Origin: Paraclostridium tenue
GTDB taxonomy: Bacteria; Bacillota; Clostridia; Peptostreptococcales; Peptostreptococcaceae
Direction: 5' to 3'
Assembly: GCF_015668515.1 (NCBI RefSeq)
Contig: NZ_JADPFO010000005.1
Span: 53,284-117,283 of the forward strand
DNA length: 64,000 bases
Made by a program: the position numbers and the translations under genes. This document shows positions 1 through 11,488 of the stretch, piece after piece; positions within the stretch are counted from its first letter, which is position 1, and each line of letters starts with the position of its first letter. A model generated the notes under the pieces. That model ran no database searches and was not told the origin of the DNA. It saw only the letters and a program-made list of their open reading frames with translations.

Positions 1-400
1 TTTTTTCACGAACATTAGTTACTGTTAATAATACGAATATAGTACCTTCTATAAACATGGCACATAATGCAAATTGCCAAGTATATCCCATTCCTAATAC
101 TACAGTGTAAGTAAAGAATGCATTTATTCCCATACTAGGCGCTAGGATTATAGGATAGTTAGCAAGTAATCCCATTATAAAACACCCTATACCTGATGCT
201 ATTGCCGTTGCTGTAAATACAGCGCCTTTATCCATACCAGCTTGTCCAAGTATATTAGGATTTACAACTAATATGTATGCTATAGTCATAAAAGTCGTTA
301 CTCCTGCTAAAACCTCAGTTTTAACACTCGTATTATTTGCGCTTAACTTGAAAATTTTTTCTAAAGTACTATTAACTTTAGATGAACTCGTATTTTGCAT
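1..400 (-). CDS. NCS2-family purine permease, N-terminal part (runs off the window)
   Basis: This is the first 133 residues of a membrane permease; the rest lies outside the left edge. I translated it by hand from the ATG at 400. It has the AzgA/PbuG-type signature in order: an early segment reading LAGVTTFMTIAYILVVNPNI, then GAVFTATAIASGIGCF and LLANYPIILAPSMGINAFF, where the Pro-Ser-Met-Gly-Asn stretch is part of the purine-binding region of the family. Several hydrophobic membrane segments are already visible. A GGAGGAG ribosome binding site (405-411) precedes the start. Guanine/hypoxanthine or adenine uptake is expected from the family and fits the guaB-guaA genes just upstream on the same strand, though a terminator-like hairpin separates them. 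The exact substrate cannot be told from this fragment. Confidence 0.85.
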   Translation of the reverse strand, partial: MQNTSSSKVNSTLEKIFKLSANNTSVKTEVLAGVTTFMTIAYILVVNPNILGQAGMDKGAVFTATAIASGIGCFIMGLLANYPIILAPSMGINAFFTYTVVLGMGYTWQFALCAMFIEGTIFVLLTVTNVREK

Positions 401-449
401 ATTGCTCCTCCGATGCTGATAATTTTAGTATTAATTGTTATAAATATAA

Positions 450-480
450 AAAAATAAAAAGCCTAGGCTTTTTATTTTTT
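450..480 (-). terminator. Terminator-like hairpin after guaA
   Basis: A near-perfect inverted repeat centred on GCCTAGGC has A-rich and T-rich arms, so it could work on either strand. It lies between the guaA stop and the permease start, so the permease either needs read-through or has its own promoter. Confidence 0.7.
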
Positions 481-514
481 TATATTTTATTAATAAAGTG
501 TTTGAATAAACTTC

Positions 515-2053
515 TTATTCCCATTCAATAGTTCCAGGAGGCTTACTAGTTATATCATAAACTACTCTGTTAGCTCCATCAACTTCATTAACAATTCTAT
601 TAGATATTCTTTCTAATACGTCATATGGCATCTTATACCAGTCAGAAGTCATACCATCTGAAGAAGTAACAGCTCTTATACCTACTAAGTAAGCATATGT
701 TCTTTCATCTCCCATAACTCCAACAGTTTTTACATCTGGTAAAGTTGCGAATGCTTGCCATATATTGCTATATAGCCCAGCTTTTTTAAGCTCGTCCATA
801 TATATAGCATCAGCTTCTCTTAATATATCACATTTTTCCTTAGTTACTTCACCTATAACTCTTATTCCAAGTCCTGGACCTGGGAATGGATGTCTATATA
901 TTAAATCATAATCTATTCCAAGTTCTAAACCTATTTTTCTTACTTCATCTTTGAATAATTCTCTTAAAGGTTCAACTATTTTGAATTCTATATCTTCAGG
1001 TATTCCACCAACATTATGGTGAGATTTTATTGTAGCAGCCTCTCCTTGTCCACTTTCTACAACGTCTGGGTATATAGTTCCTTGAACTAAGAAATCCATT
1101 TTTCCTAATTTATTAGATTCTTCTTCGAATACTCTTATAAATTCTTCACCTATTATTTTTCTCTTAGCTTCAGGTTCAGTTACACCTTTTAACTTAGATA
1201 AGAATCTATCTTCACAGTTAACTCTTATTAAGTTCATATCAAACTTATCTCTAAATATTCTTTCAACATCATTACCTTCATTTTTTCTAAGTAATCCATG
1301 GTCAACGAATACACAAGTTAAGTTGTCTCCTATAGCTTTATGAACAAGTACAGCAGCAACTGATGAATCAACTCCACCACTTAATGCACAAAGTACTTTC
1401 TTATCACCTATAGTTTCTTTTATTTCCTTTATTTTTTCTTCTATAAATGAATCTGTTGTCCAATCTCCACTTACTTCACAAACATTATATAAGAAGTTTC
1501 TTAAAACTTTATCTCCATCTAGACAATGTTCAACTTCTGGGTGGAATTGAACTCCGTATAATTTTTTCTCAGGATGATGCATAGCAGCAACTGGACAATC
1601 AGTAGTGTATGCAGCAACTTCAAATCCTTCAGGAAGAGTATCTATTAAGTCTGTATGACTCATCCAAACAGTGTTTGTATCTATACCTTCAAATATACTT
1701 GAAGCATTGTATGTTATAGAAGTTTTACCATATTCTTTTTCACTGTTGTTACCTTTTCTTACATTACCACCAAGTAAGTGAGCCATTAATTGAACTCCGT
1801 AACAAATTCCAAGTATAGGTACTCCTAGCTCAAATATTTCTTTACTTATCTTAGGAGACTCTTCTAAATATGCACTATTAGGTCCTCCTGTAAATATTAT
1901 ACCTTTTGGATTTTTAGATTTTATTACTTCGATATCTGTTGTATGAGGTAATATTTCACAATATACGTTATTTTCTCTAACTCTTCTTGCTATTAATTGA
2001 TTATATTGTCCCCCAAAATCTATTACTAAAACTAATTCATGTTGCTTTTTCAT
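515..2053 (-). CDS. guaA: GMP synthase (glutamine-hydrolysing)
   Basis: GuaA converts XMP to GMP using ATP and ammonia released from glutamine, the last step of guanine nucleotide synthesis. The 512-residue protein has the full family length. The N-terminal class I glutamine amidotransferase carries the nucleophile Cys84 in GICYGVQL and His171/Glu173 in FHPEVEH. The ATP pyrophosphatase domain has the PP-loop LSGGVDSSV near 224-232. The C-terminal part ends in KPPGTIEWE, typical of GuaA. It starts 4 bases after the guaB stop, so the two are almost certainly one transcript under the guanine riboswitch upstream of guaB. Nothing is missing or unusual. Confidence 0.98.
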   Translation of the reverse strand: MKKQHELVLVIDFGGQYNQLIARRVRENNVYCEILPHTTDIEVIKSKNPKGIIFTGGPNSAYLEESPKISKEIFELGVPILGICYGVQLMAHLLGGNVRKGNNSEKEYGKTSITYNASSIFEGIDTNTVWMSHTDLIDTLPEGFEVAAYTTDCPVAAMHHPEKKLYGVQFHPEVEHCLDGDKVLRNFLYNVCEVSGDWTTDSFIEEKIKEIKETIGDKKVLCALSGGVDSSVAAVLVHKAIGDNLTCVFVDHGLLRKNEGNDVERIFRDKFDMNLIRVNCEDRFLSKLKGVTEPEAKRKIIGEEFIRVFEEESNKLGKMDFLVQGTIYPDVVESGQGEAATIKSHHNVGGIPEDIEFKIVEPLRELFKDEVRKIGLELGIDYDLIYRHPFPGPGLGIRVIGEVTKEKCDILREADAIYMDELKKAGLYSNIWQAFATLPDVKTVGVMGDERTYAYLVGIRAVTSSDGMTSDWYKMPYDVLERISNRIVNEVDGANRVVYDITSKPPGTIEWE

Positions 2054-2056
2054 ATT

Positions 2057-3604
<1,548 letters not shown>

Positions 3605-3622
3605 TTAAAATTATAAAAATAT

Positions 3623-3679
3623 AAAAAAATCTGTATAATAATTTCTTATTTTAATATAAGTGAAATTACTATACAGATT
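3623..3679 (-). terminator. Intrinsic terminator of the guaB guanine riboswitch
   Basis: On the minus strand a long stem (arms near AATCTGTATA and TATACAGATT) is followed by seven T residues. Its 5' arm contains ATAGTAATTTCAC, which can instead pair with GTGAAATTATTAT just after the aptamer P1 strand (about 3760-3775). That gives mutually exclusive terminator and antiterminator folds, the usual ligand-OFF layout. Confidence 0.85.
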
Positions 3680-3770
3680 CCCAAAGTTCATTTATTTATA
3701 GCTAACCTGTAGGGATTTAGTATCAGCCTACAAATTTACTTACGATGATAGAACTTTGTTATAATAATTT

Positions 3771-3841
3771 CACTCATAGTCGATGTATTTTCGGTACTTC
3801 GGTAGAAACTCTCAGACCATATTTCTGAGTATATATGAGTG
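3771..3841 (-). promoter_or_regulatory. Guanine riboswitch (purine aptamer) controlling guaBA
   Basis: The minus strand reads a complete purine aptamer. P1 pairs CACTCAT with ATGAGTG. P2 is closed by CTCAGA/TCTGAG with the AATATGG loop. J2/3 is GTTTCTACC, P3 follows with an ACCGAAAAT loop, and J3/1 is GACTATG. The C in GACTATG (position 74 in the usual numbering) is the base that selects guanine/hypoxanthine rather than adenine. Between aptamer and terminator there is a small TGTAGG/CCTACA hairpin that would sit inside the antiterminator. The identification rests on conserved positions; the switch logic is inferred from the alternative pairings. Confidence 0.93.
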
Positions 3842-3921
3842 ATTTTTATTTGCGATATTGTATACACGTTGTAATAAGTTGTTTATTAATTTATCAAATT
3901 TTATTACTCGTGTCAACATTT

Positions 3922-5093
3922 TTATATGAATTTATTTTTTATTGAACAGTTTATGCTATCATAGACAGTTTTTATGGATATATTAGCCCTTTTAGCTATC
4001 ATTTTACACTCCTCATATTCAGGAGTAACTTTTACAATTTTATTTTTATAATATCCTATTTTAACTGTTACATCTCCATATTCACAATGTACTTTATCAA
4101 ACTCTCTTAAAAGAGTCTTCCTATTATATATATGATATCTAACTCCAAAAGTACTAGTTTCTATCAATATCGTTTCAATAAATTTGTCTAAATCTATCTC
4201 ATTACATAACACAGATAACTTAATTGCAGGTCTGTTTTTTTTCATATATATGCTTTGTGTGTATACATCTAAAGCTCCATCTTCTATTAATTTCTCATAT
4301 AAATAAGAAAAAATCTCAGAAGACATATCATCTATATTTGCATTAATTTCATAAATTAGTTCTTCTTTTTTTTTATACCAACTATAGTTCTAAGCATATT
4401 TGGCATTTCAAACTTTTTATGACCTATTCCATAGCCAACTTGCTCTACCTCAAATTCTAATACATCTACAAATTCATCACATAAAGTTTTTATTATTGCA
4501 GCTCCAGTAGGAGTTGTACATTCACCATTTACAGTATTTAATTTAATTGGAACTCCTTTTAATATCTCAATTGTAGCAGGTGCTGGAACTGGCATAATAC
4601 CATGATCACACTTTACAGTACCAGAACCAACAGGTACAGAACTTGAATATATCTTATCTATATTTAATAAATCTATTAATACTGAACAACCTACTATATC
4701 AACTATAGAGTCAATAGCTCCAACTTCATGAAAGTGTATTTTATCTATAGTTGTTCCATGTACTTTAGCTTCTGCCTCTGCTACAGTCATAAATATCTTT
4801 TTAGCTCTGTCTTTTATACTATCCTTTAAAGATGAATTATCAATAATTTCAAATACATCTACTAAGTATCTATGAGCATGAGTTTCTTTTGCTATTACAT
4901 TAACTTTTGTCCCTACTATACCACTTTCATTTTTATAATCTATTTCTATACTAAACTCGTCATCTAGATTAAGCTTATTCATTTCTTCTAAAAATATTTC
5001 TGATGGAACTCCTGCATTTATTAAACTAGCCATAGTCATATCCCCAGAAATACCATTTACTATATCAAAATATAAAACTCTTTCTTCTAACAT
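3922..5093 (-). CDS. larC: LarC nickel insertion protein, read through a -1 frameshift (larC1 4356-5093, larC2 3922-4365)
   Basis: LarC inserts nickel into the pyridinium-dithiocarboxylate precursor to finish the nickel-pincer cofactor used by lactate racemase and related LarA enzymes. The first frame (245 residues, from ATG 5093) has the LarC N-terminus YFDIVNGISGDMTMASL and the HFHEVGAIDSIVDIVG motif, and stops at 4356. The second frame has no convincing ribosome binding site, and read upstream of its first ATG (4326) it gives ELIYEINANIDDMSSEIF, the conserved LarC segment that directly follows the first part. A slip on A-AAA-AAG at 4371-4365 joins 243 plus 147 residues into a 390-residue protein, close to family length. 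A programmed -1 frameshift is known for L. plantarum LarC, so I treat this as one gene. Without the slip a 245-residue LarC1 is also made. larB lies 25 bases upstream. Confidence 0.88.
4365..4371 (-). other. Predicted -1 ribosomal frameshift site in larC
   Basis: In the larC1 frame the codons are ATA AAA AAA AAG AAG AAC TAA. The last seven bases before the second AAG form A-AAA-AAG, the strongest bacterial -1 slippery heptamer (the one in E. coli dnaX). After the slip the reading continues GAA GAA CTA into larC2. Nine A residues in a row also allow transcriptional slippage. A small stem (TAATTT/AAATTA with a 3-base loop) follows about 6 bases downstream; it is too weak to be sure of as a stimulator. 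Confidence 0.82.
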
Positions 5094-5118
5094 AATTTAC
5101 ACTCCCATTTAATTAGTG

Positions 5119-5862
5119 TTAATCTAATTTATTTATAGTAGCAGCCAAATAGCCAGCTCCAAATCCATTATCTATATTAACTACCGATATACCTGATGCA
5201 CAGCTATTTAGCATGGTTAAAAGAGCTGAAAGACCACCAAAATTGGCTCCATACCCCACAGATGTAGGAACTGCTATAACAGGTACATCAACTAGTCCCC
5301 CTACAACACTTGGAAGTGCACCTTCCATACCTGCTACAACTATTAATACCCTAGCTGATTTAAGTATACTCATTTTATTTAATAATCTATGTATACCTGC
5401 TACTCCAACATCATAAACTCTTTCTACTTCATTTCCTAAAAATTTAGCTGTATAATAAGCTTCATCTGCTACAGGAATATCTGAAGTACCTCCCGTAACA
5501 ACTACAATTTTCCCTTTACCTACATTCTTTATAGGCTTATTTTGTATTTTTAAAATTCTAGATAATTCTTCATACTCACAATTTGGATATACGTTTTTTA
5601 CCTTCTCATAAGTATCTTTCCTACATCTAGTTCCTAATATATTAGAACATTTTTCCTTCATTCTTTTTATAATCCCTAATATATGTTCATCACTTTTTCC
5701 TTCACAATATATAACTTCTGGATATCCATTTCTTATTTGCCTATGATGGTCAATATTTGCATATCCTATATCCTCATAAGGTAAATCTTTTAATTTATCA
5801 ATAGCTAAATCTATATCTATATCACCATTTTTAACTTCTTCTAGTAAATTTCTAATATCCAT
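5119..5862 (-). CDS. larB: LarB, nickel-pincer cofactor biosynthesis carboxylase
   Basis: LarB carboxylates nicotinic acid adenine dinucleotide at the pyridinium C5 and hydrolyses it, the first step to the nickel-pincer nucleotide. The 247 residues show the family layout: an N-terminal LarB-specific region with HHRQIRNGYPEVIYCEGK, and a C-terminal PurE-like domain (about 120-247) with VVTGGTSDIPVADEAYYTA, VVAGMEGALPSVVGGL and PTSVGYGANFGGLSALL. It is followed after 25 bases by larC. LarE, the sulfur-insertion enzyme, and LarA, the usual client, are not in the window, so the client enzyme is unknown from here. The start at 5862 has GGGGGAAC just upstream. Confidence 0.93.
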   Translation of the reverse strand: MDIRNLLEEVKNGDIDIDLAIDKLKDLPYEDIGYANIDHHRQIRNGYPEVIYCEGKSDEHILGIIKRMKEKCSNILGTRCRKDTYEKVKNVYPNCEYEELSRILKIQNKPIKNVGKGKIVVVTGGTSDIPVADEAYYTAKFLGNEVERVYDVGVAGIHRLLNKMSILKSARVLIVVAGMEGALPSVVGGLVDVPVIAVPTSVGYGANFGGLSALLTMLNSCASGISVVNIDNGFGAGYLAATINKLD

Positions 5863-5954
5863 AAGTTCCCCCTATTATTGGTTGTTTAATAATAATTTTA
5901 ACACACTAAGCATACCTTTTCCAGCCACCCAGTTCCATATAATATTTACATATA

Positions 5955-5999
5955 AAAAAGAGATAATTTGAAAAAATCAATTTCAAATTATCTCTTTTT
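5955..5999 (-). terminator. Strong hairpin between groEL and larB
   Basis: A 19-bp perfect inverted repeat (AAAAAGAGATAATTTGAAA with its complement) ends in a T run on the minus strand. It most simply ends the groESL transcript. It also lies downstream of the unassigned structured element at 6041-6140 and upstream of larB. Confidence 0.85.
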
Positions 6000-6040
6000 A
6001 TTTTTCTCTTATCACAATAAGTTAAATAATAAGAATTACA

Positions 6041-6140
6041 AAGGGCGAAGTGTTAATTATAATTGTTGAAGAAACGTTAAAGACCATGCCCTATAGGTCT
6101 TTAAGTGAATGAAACAACTATAATTAACACGATGCCAACC
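6041..6140 (-). ncRNA. Unassigned structured element in the groEL 3' region / larB 5' region
   Basis: An 18-bp stem (GTGTTAATTATAGTTGTT pairing with AACAATTATAATTAACAC, one G-U) encloses two unpaired strands (TCATTCACTT and AACGTTTCTTC) and a perfect 7-bp hairpin AAAGACC/GGTCTTT. The 10-base loop TATAGGGCAT can pair its AGGGC with GCCCT just after the outer stem, a possible pseudoknot; GGC/GCC flanking the long stem could alternatively extend it. I compared it by memory with purine, c-di-GMP-I/II, fluoride, preQ1, NiCo, twister and hammerhead consensus sequences and found no match. It could be a regulatory RNA, a 3' UTR structure or a small MITE-like palindrome. Confidence 0.5.
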
Positions 6141-6159
6141 AAAGCTTACTATTACCAAC

Positions 6160-8087
<1,928 letters not shown>

Positions 8088-8137
8088 AATTATCCCTCCT
8101 AATGAAATTTATATATGTAAATTTTTTATTAGCCTTT

Positions 8138-8200
8138 TTATCACTCTACTCATTAGAGTGCTAATAATTTTATAATATATCAAACTTTTTTATTTTTCAA
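8138..8200 (-). promoter_or_regulatory. groESL promoter with CIRCE operator (HrcA site)
   Basis: On the minus strand a -35 box TTGAAA (8195-8200) and a -10 box TATTAT are 17 bp apart. Just downstream is TTAGCACTC, nine bases, GAGTGATAA (8138-8164), the CIRCE inverted repeat with one change from the consensus right arm GAGTGCTAA. HrcA binding here would repress groESL at normal temperature. Confidence 0.92.
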
Positions 8201-8232
8201 TAGTTTTAACTAGATTTTATGTATTTTTTATA

Positions 8233-8267
8233 CGAGGAATTTTTGTTTATATTGACAAAACTCCTCG
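8233..8267 (-). terminator. Inverted repeat after cls, probable terminator
   Basis: CGAGGAGTTTTG and its imperfect complement form a stem just after the cls stop codon, followed on the minus strand by an A/T-rich stretch with only a weak T run. Confidence 0.5.
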
Positions 8268-8277
8268 CATAATATAT

Positions 8278-9768
8278 TTATAAAATCGGAGAAAATAATC
8301 TTGCCACAGATTCTGCCCATTTTTTTATAAATGGTCTATTTTCAAAATCTTTTAATTTTATTTCTTCGCTATTTTCAAGATCTTTAAAGAAATCATCTGT
8401 TATTTTGCTTATTATTTTTTCATCATAAATAAATGCGTTTATTTCAAAATTAAGCATAAAGCTTCTTAAATCCATATTTGCAGAACCTATTGATGAAATC
8501 TTATCATCTATAATTACTACTTTTGAATGTATAAATCCTTTTTTATATAAATAAACTTTTCCTCCAGACCTTAAAATATCATCAAAATATGAATATGATG
8601 CTTGATGTACAATTTTATGATCTGCGATACTTGGAAATATAATTCTTACATCAACTCCACTAAGTGCTGCACTTTTTAATGCCCTTAACAAACTCTCATC
8701 TGGTATAAAATATGGAGTCTCTATATAAACCCTTTCCTTAGCATTACAAATAGCTGAAAAATATGCATAATGTATAGCTTCCCAATCACTATCTGGACCA
8801 GTAGCAACAACTTGTATCATCGAGTTGCCCATATTACTTAATTTTGGAAAATATTGTTCGTCAAATGATTCTTTTTGAGTCGTATAATACCAATCAATTA
8901 AAAATACCATTTGCAGCATATAAACAGAGCTACCTTCTATTCTTATATGGGTATCCCTCCAGTATCCAAACTTTTTATTTTTACCCATATACTCATCACC
9001 TATATTTATGCCACCCGTATAACCTATATGACCATCAATTATAGCAATTTTACGGTGATTTCTATAATTGATTTTGCCCCCTATTATAGGAAACTTTGCT
9101 GGTAAAAATGGTACTATTTCTATACCTTCATCTTTCATATCTTGAAAGAATTTTCTATGAAACCAAAACCTCCAACATCCAACATCATCATATAAGATTT
9201 TTATACTTACTCCTTCATTTGCTTTCTTTATTAATAATTCCTTTAATTTAATGCCTATCTCACTATTTTTTATTATAAAATATTCTAAGTGAATATGCTC
9301 TTTTGCTTGTTCTATATCTTTTAGTAAACTTTCAAATTTTTCGTTTCCATCTATAAATACTTTAACGTTGTTATTAGTCGTAAATGGAAATTTCCCTGTA
9401 TTTAAAAGTAAACTTATTACCTTCTTTTTTATACCTTCATAATATTCATCTTTAATTAAATTATTATCATTTATAGCTCTTTGTTCTAATTCAACTAGCT
9501 CTTCTATAGACTCCATATTTTTAAATAAATTATTTTCTTTTATATTTGTAGCTAGTTTTTGTGTATTAAATATTTTTCTCTTTCTTATATTTCGTCCCAA
9601 TACTGCATATATAACTAAACCTACCCCTGGTAATAATATAAATATTAATAGCCAAGCCATAGTCTTAGCTGGATCTCTATTTTGAAGTATTATATTAATA
9701 GAAACTATAATACCAGCTATGTATGATATTATTACATAGCTTAAGAGTATTATATCTAAAGCAACCAT
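8278..9768 (-). CDS. cls: Cardiolipin synthase (phospholipase D family)
   Basis: The enzyme joins two phosphatidylglycerol molecules into cardiolipin at the membrane. The 496 residues begin with two hydrophobic membrane segments (about 5-25 and 36-58), separated by the family-typical NRDPAKTMAWLLIFILLPGVG. Two phospholipase D (HKD) motifs follow: HRKIAIIDG at 238 and HSKVVIIDD at 414, each with the Gly-Gly/Gly-Ser-Asn strand after it. Length and order match Firmicute ClsA-type enzymes. It lies between groES and the glycosylase gene on the same strand, 14 bases after the latter, so the two may be co-transcribed. Start ATG 9768 has AAAGGAGG upstream. Confidence 0.93.
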   Translation of the reverse strand: MVALDIILLSYVIISYIAGIIVSINIILQNRDPAKTMAWLLIFILLPGVGLVIYAVLGRNIRKRKIFNTQKLATNIKENNLFKNMESIEELVELEQRAINDNNLIKDEYYEGIKKKVISLLLNTGKFPFTTNNNVKVFIDGNEKFESLLKDIEQAKEHIHLEYFIIKNSEIGIKLKELLIKKANEGVSIKILYDDVGCWRFWFHRKFFQDMKDEGIEIVPFLPAKFPIIGGKINYRNHRKIAIIDGHIGYTGGINIGDEYMGKNKKFGYWRDTHIRIEGSSVYMLQMVFLIDWYYTTQKESFDEQYFPKLSNMGNSMIQVVATGPDSDWEAIHYAYFSAICNAKERVYIETPYFIPDESLLRALKSAALSGVDVRIIFPSIADHKIVHQASYSYFDDILRSGGKVYLYKKGFIHSKVVIIDDKISSIGSANMDLRSFMLNFEINAFIYDEKIISKITDDFFKDLENSEEIKLKDFENRPFIKKWAESVARLFSPIL

Positions 9769-9782
9769 AAAGCCTCCTTTAG

Positions 9783-10658
9783 TTATCTTCCTATACCTAA
9801 TTCACGTGCATAATAGAATAAATATTGTTGAGCAAAACCTGATAAGTCTCCAAATTTATCTATAGCATACTTTCTAATTTTAGGCAAACTCATATCGTCT
9901 TCTACATAAAATTCTTGCATTACTCTCTTCACCCAAACATCAACAGGGAATGTGTCATACTTTTGCATACCAAATAACGCTATACAATCACACACTTTAG
10001 GTCCAATTCCGTTAAATTTAAGAAGTTCCTTTCTACAATCTTCTGTATCTAAATCTCTATATTTATATACATTATCATTACTAGTTACAACAGCTTCTGT
10101 TGTAGACTTTATGTATTTATCTCTAAACCCTGTAGAACAAGATCTTATTTCTTCTATCGAAGCTTTATTTAATTGCTCTGGTGTAGGAAAATCATAATAA
10201 TCTACTCCATTATATTTTCCTATATAAGTTCCATATTCTCTTGATAAATTAGCTATAGCTTTTTGTATCATAGGTATTCTATTGTTAGATGATATTATAA
10301 ACGATATTATCATTTCCCACGGATCTTGACGCAAAATTCTTATTCCCCATCCAAATTCAGTTGCTTTTTCTAAATACTCATCCATACTCCTTAACTTATC
10401 TTTTATCTTTGAGTAATCAGTATCTAAATCAAAATATTCTTTCCATATATCATTAAAATCATTTAAATTAGTATTCTTTAAATAAATTGTTTCTCCTTCT
10501 CTTAATACATTTATTACTCTACCTTTAGCTACTCCAGTGTATGATCCATCATCTTCTGCTTTCCATCTAAAACACTGCCCACATTCAAATATATGTTTCG
10601 GATCAAAATCTGTTACTCCTTCTAATATAACTAGTTCATTTTTTTCGTATACTTTCAT
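9783..10658 (-). CDS. ogg: 8-oxoguanine DNA glycosylase / AP lyase (OGG family)
   Basis: The enzyme would remove 8-oxoguanine from DNA and cut the abasic strand. After an N-terminal OGG-type domain with ECGQCFRWK, the helix-hairpin-helix reads FNGIGPKVCDCIALFGM, which holds the catalytic Lys, and FPVDVWVKRVM supplies the catalytic Asp. I place the start at ATG 10658 (MKVYEKNEL), because GGGAG lies 7 bases before it, rather than at 10703, which would add 15 residues of no evident conservation. The result is 291 residues. The base specificity is inferred from family; a related DNA-3-methyladenine-type activity is possible. Confidence 0.88.
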   Translation of the reverse strand: MKVYEKNELVILEGVTDFDPKHIFECGQCFRWKAEDDGSYTGVAKGRVINVLREGETIYLKNTNLNDFNDIWKEYFDLDTDYSKIKDKLRSMDEYLEKATEFGWGIRILRQDPWEMIISFIISSNNRIPMIQKAIANLSREYGTYIGKYNGVDYYDFPTPEQLNKASIEEIRSCSTGFRDKYIKSTTEAVVTSNDNVYKYRDLDTEDCRKELLKFNGIGPKVCDCIALFGMQKYDTFPVDVWVKRVMQEFYVEDDMSLPKIRKYAIDKFGDLSGFAQQYLFYYARELGIGR

Positions 10659-10825
10659 TTTTTTACTCCCTTCAATTAAGCTTATACCTCTAATTCTACC
10701 CAAATTTTTATAAAATTAAATTAACTATTTTTTTATAATACAAATTTAATTTAAAAAGTCTAGAGTAGAATTGATAAATTTTTTTTGCTAAAATACATAA
10801 GACATTATTTTTAGAAGGTGATTAT

Positions 10826-11488
10826 ATGAATAATAGAGGTGTATTTATAGCTATCGAAGGACCTATAGGAGTTGGAAAAACAACTTTATCAAATATACTA
10901 AGTGAGCACTTTAATTATACTTTACTTAGAGAGATAGTTGAAGAAAACCCATTCCTATCAAAATTTTATACAGATATAAAAGAGTATGCTTTACAAACAG
11001 AAGCATTTTTTCTTTTTAATAGAATAAAACAGCTTGAAGATACGGAAAAAAATATTTTAGAAAAAGGTAATGGAGTAATTAGTGATTATCACATAATTAA
11101 AAATTTAATTTTTGCAGGTATAACACTTGATAATATGCAATTTTATAAATATAAACAAATGTATAACATTTTTATCAATGATTTGCCTCAACCAGATATA
11201 GTAATATATCTTAATTCAAATACAGATGTTTTAATGAAGAGAATAGCTATGAGAGATAGAAGCTTTGAAAGACAAATGGATAGAAATTATATACATGAAT
11301 TGAGAAATGAATACAAATACTATTTCAATCCATTATCTATAAAGCATAACTTTGTAGGTAAAGAGCCTATTATATTAGAAATAGACAACTCTAATTTGGA
11401 CTTTTTAAATAATGAAAATGATAGAAAATTTATAATAGACAAAGTTGAAAATGCAATCAATAACTTAGGGGGACATTTTAATGTTTAA
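10826..11488 (+). CDS. Deoxynucleoside kinase (deoxyguanosine kinase-like)
   Basis: This 220-residue member of the deoxynucleoside kinase / thymidine kinase 2 family phosphorylates salvaged deoxynucleosides with ATP. The P-loop IEGPIGVGKTTLSN is at about 9-22, an EIVEENPFL segment follows, and a late RIAMRDRSFER region corresponds to the lid. In Firmicutes such genes come in adjacent pairs, one acting on deoxyguanosine and one on deoxyadenosine/deoxycytidine. The missing strong DRS motif (here SDYHIIKN) and its position first in the pair suggest the dGK-like member. It overlaps the next gene by 8 bases, so translation is probably coupled. Substrate preference is inferred. Confidence 0.85.
   Translation: MNNRGVFIAIEGPIGVGKTTLSNILSEHFNYTLLREIVEENPFLSKFYTDIKEYALQTEAFFLFNRIKQLEDTEKNILEKGNGVISDYHIIKNLIFAGITLDNMQFYKYKQMYNIFINDLPQPDIVIYLNSNTDVLMKRIAMRDRSFERQMDRNYIHELRNEYKYYFNPLSIKHNFVGKEPIILEIDNSNLDFLNNENDRKFIIDKVENAINNLGGHFNV

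Noticed and set aside
450..480. Insertion-sequence or attachment site at the guaA-permease junction
   Set aside because: Only a single symmetric hairpin with flanking A/T runs; no transposase, no direct repeats.
3922..4326. larC2 as a separate gene starting at ATG 4326
   Set aside because: The conserved LarC segment begins upstream of that ATG and is continuous with larC1 after a one-base slip; no Shine-Dalgarno sequence precedes 4326.
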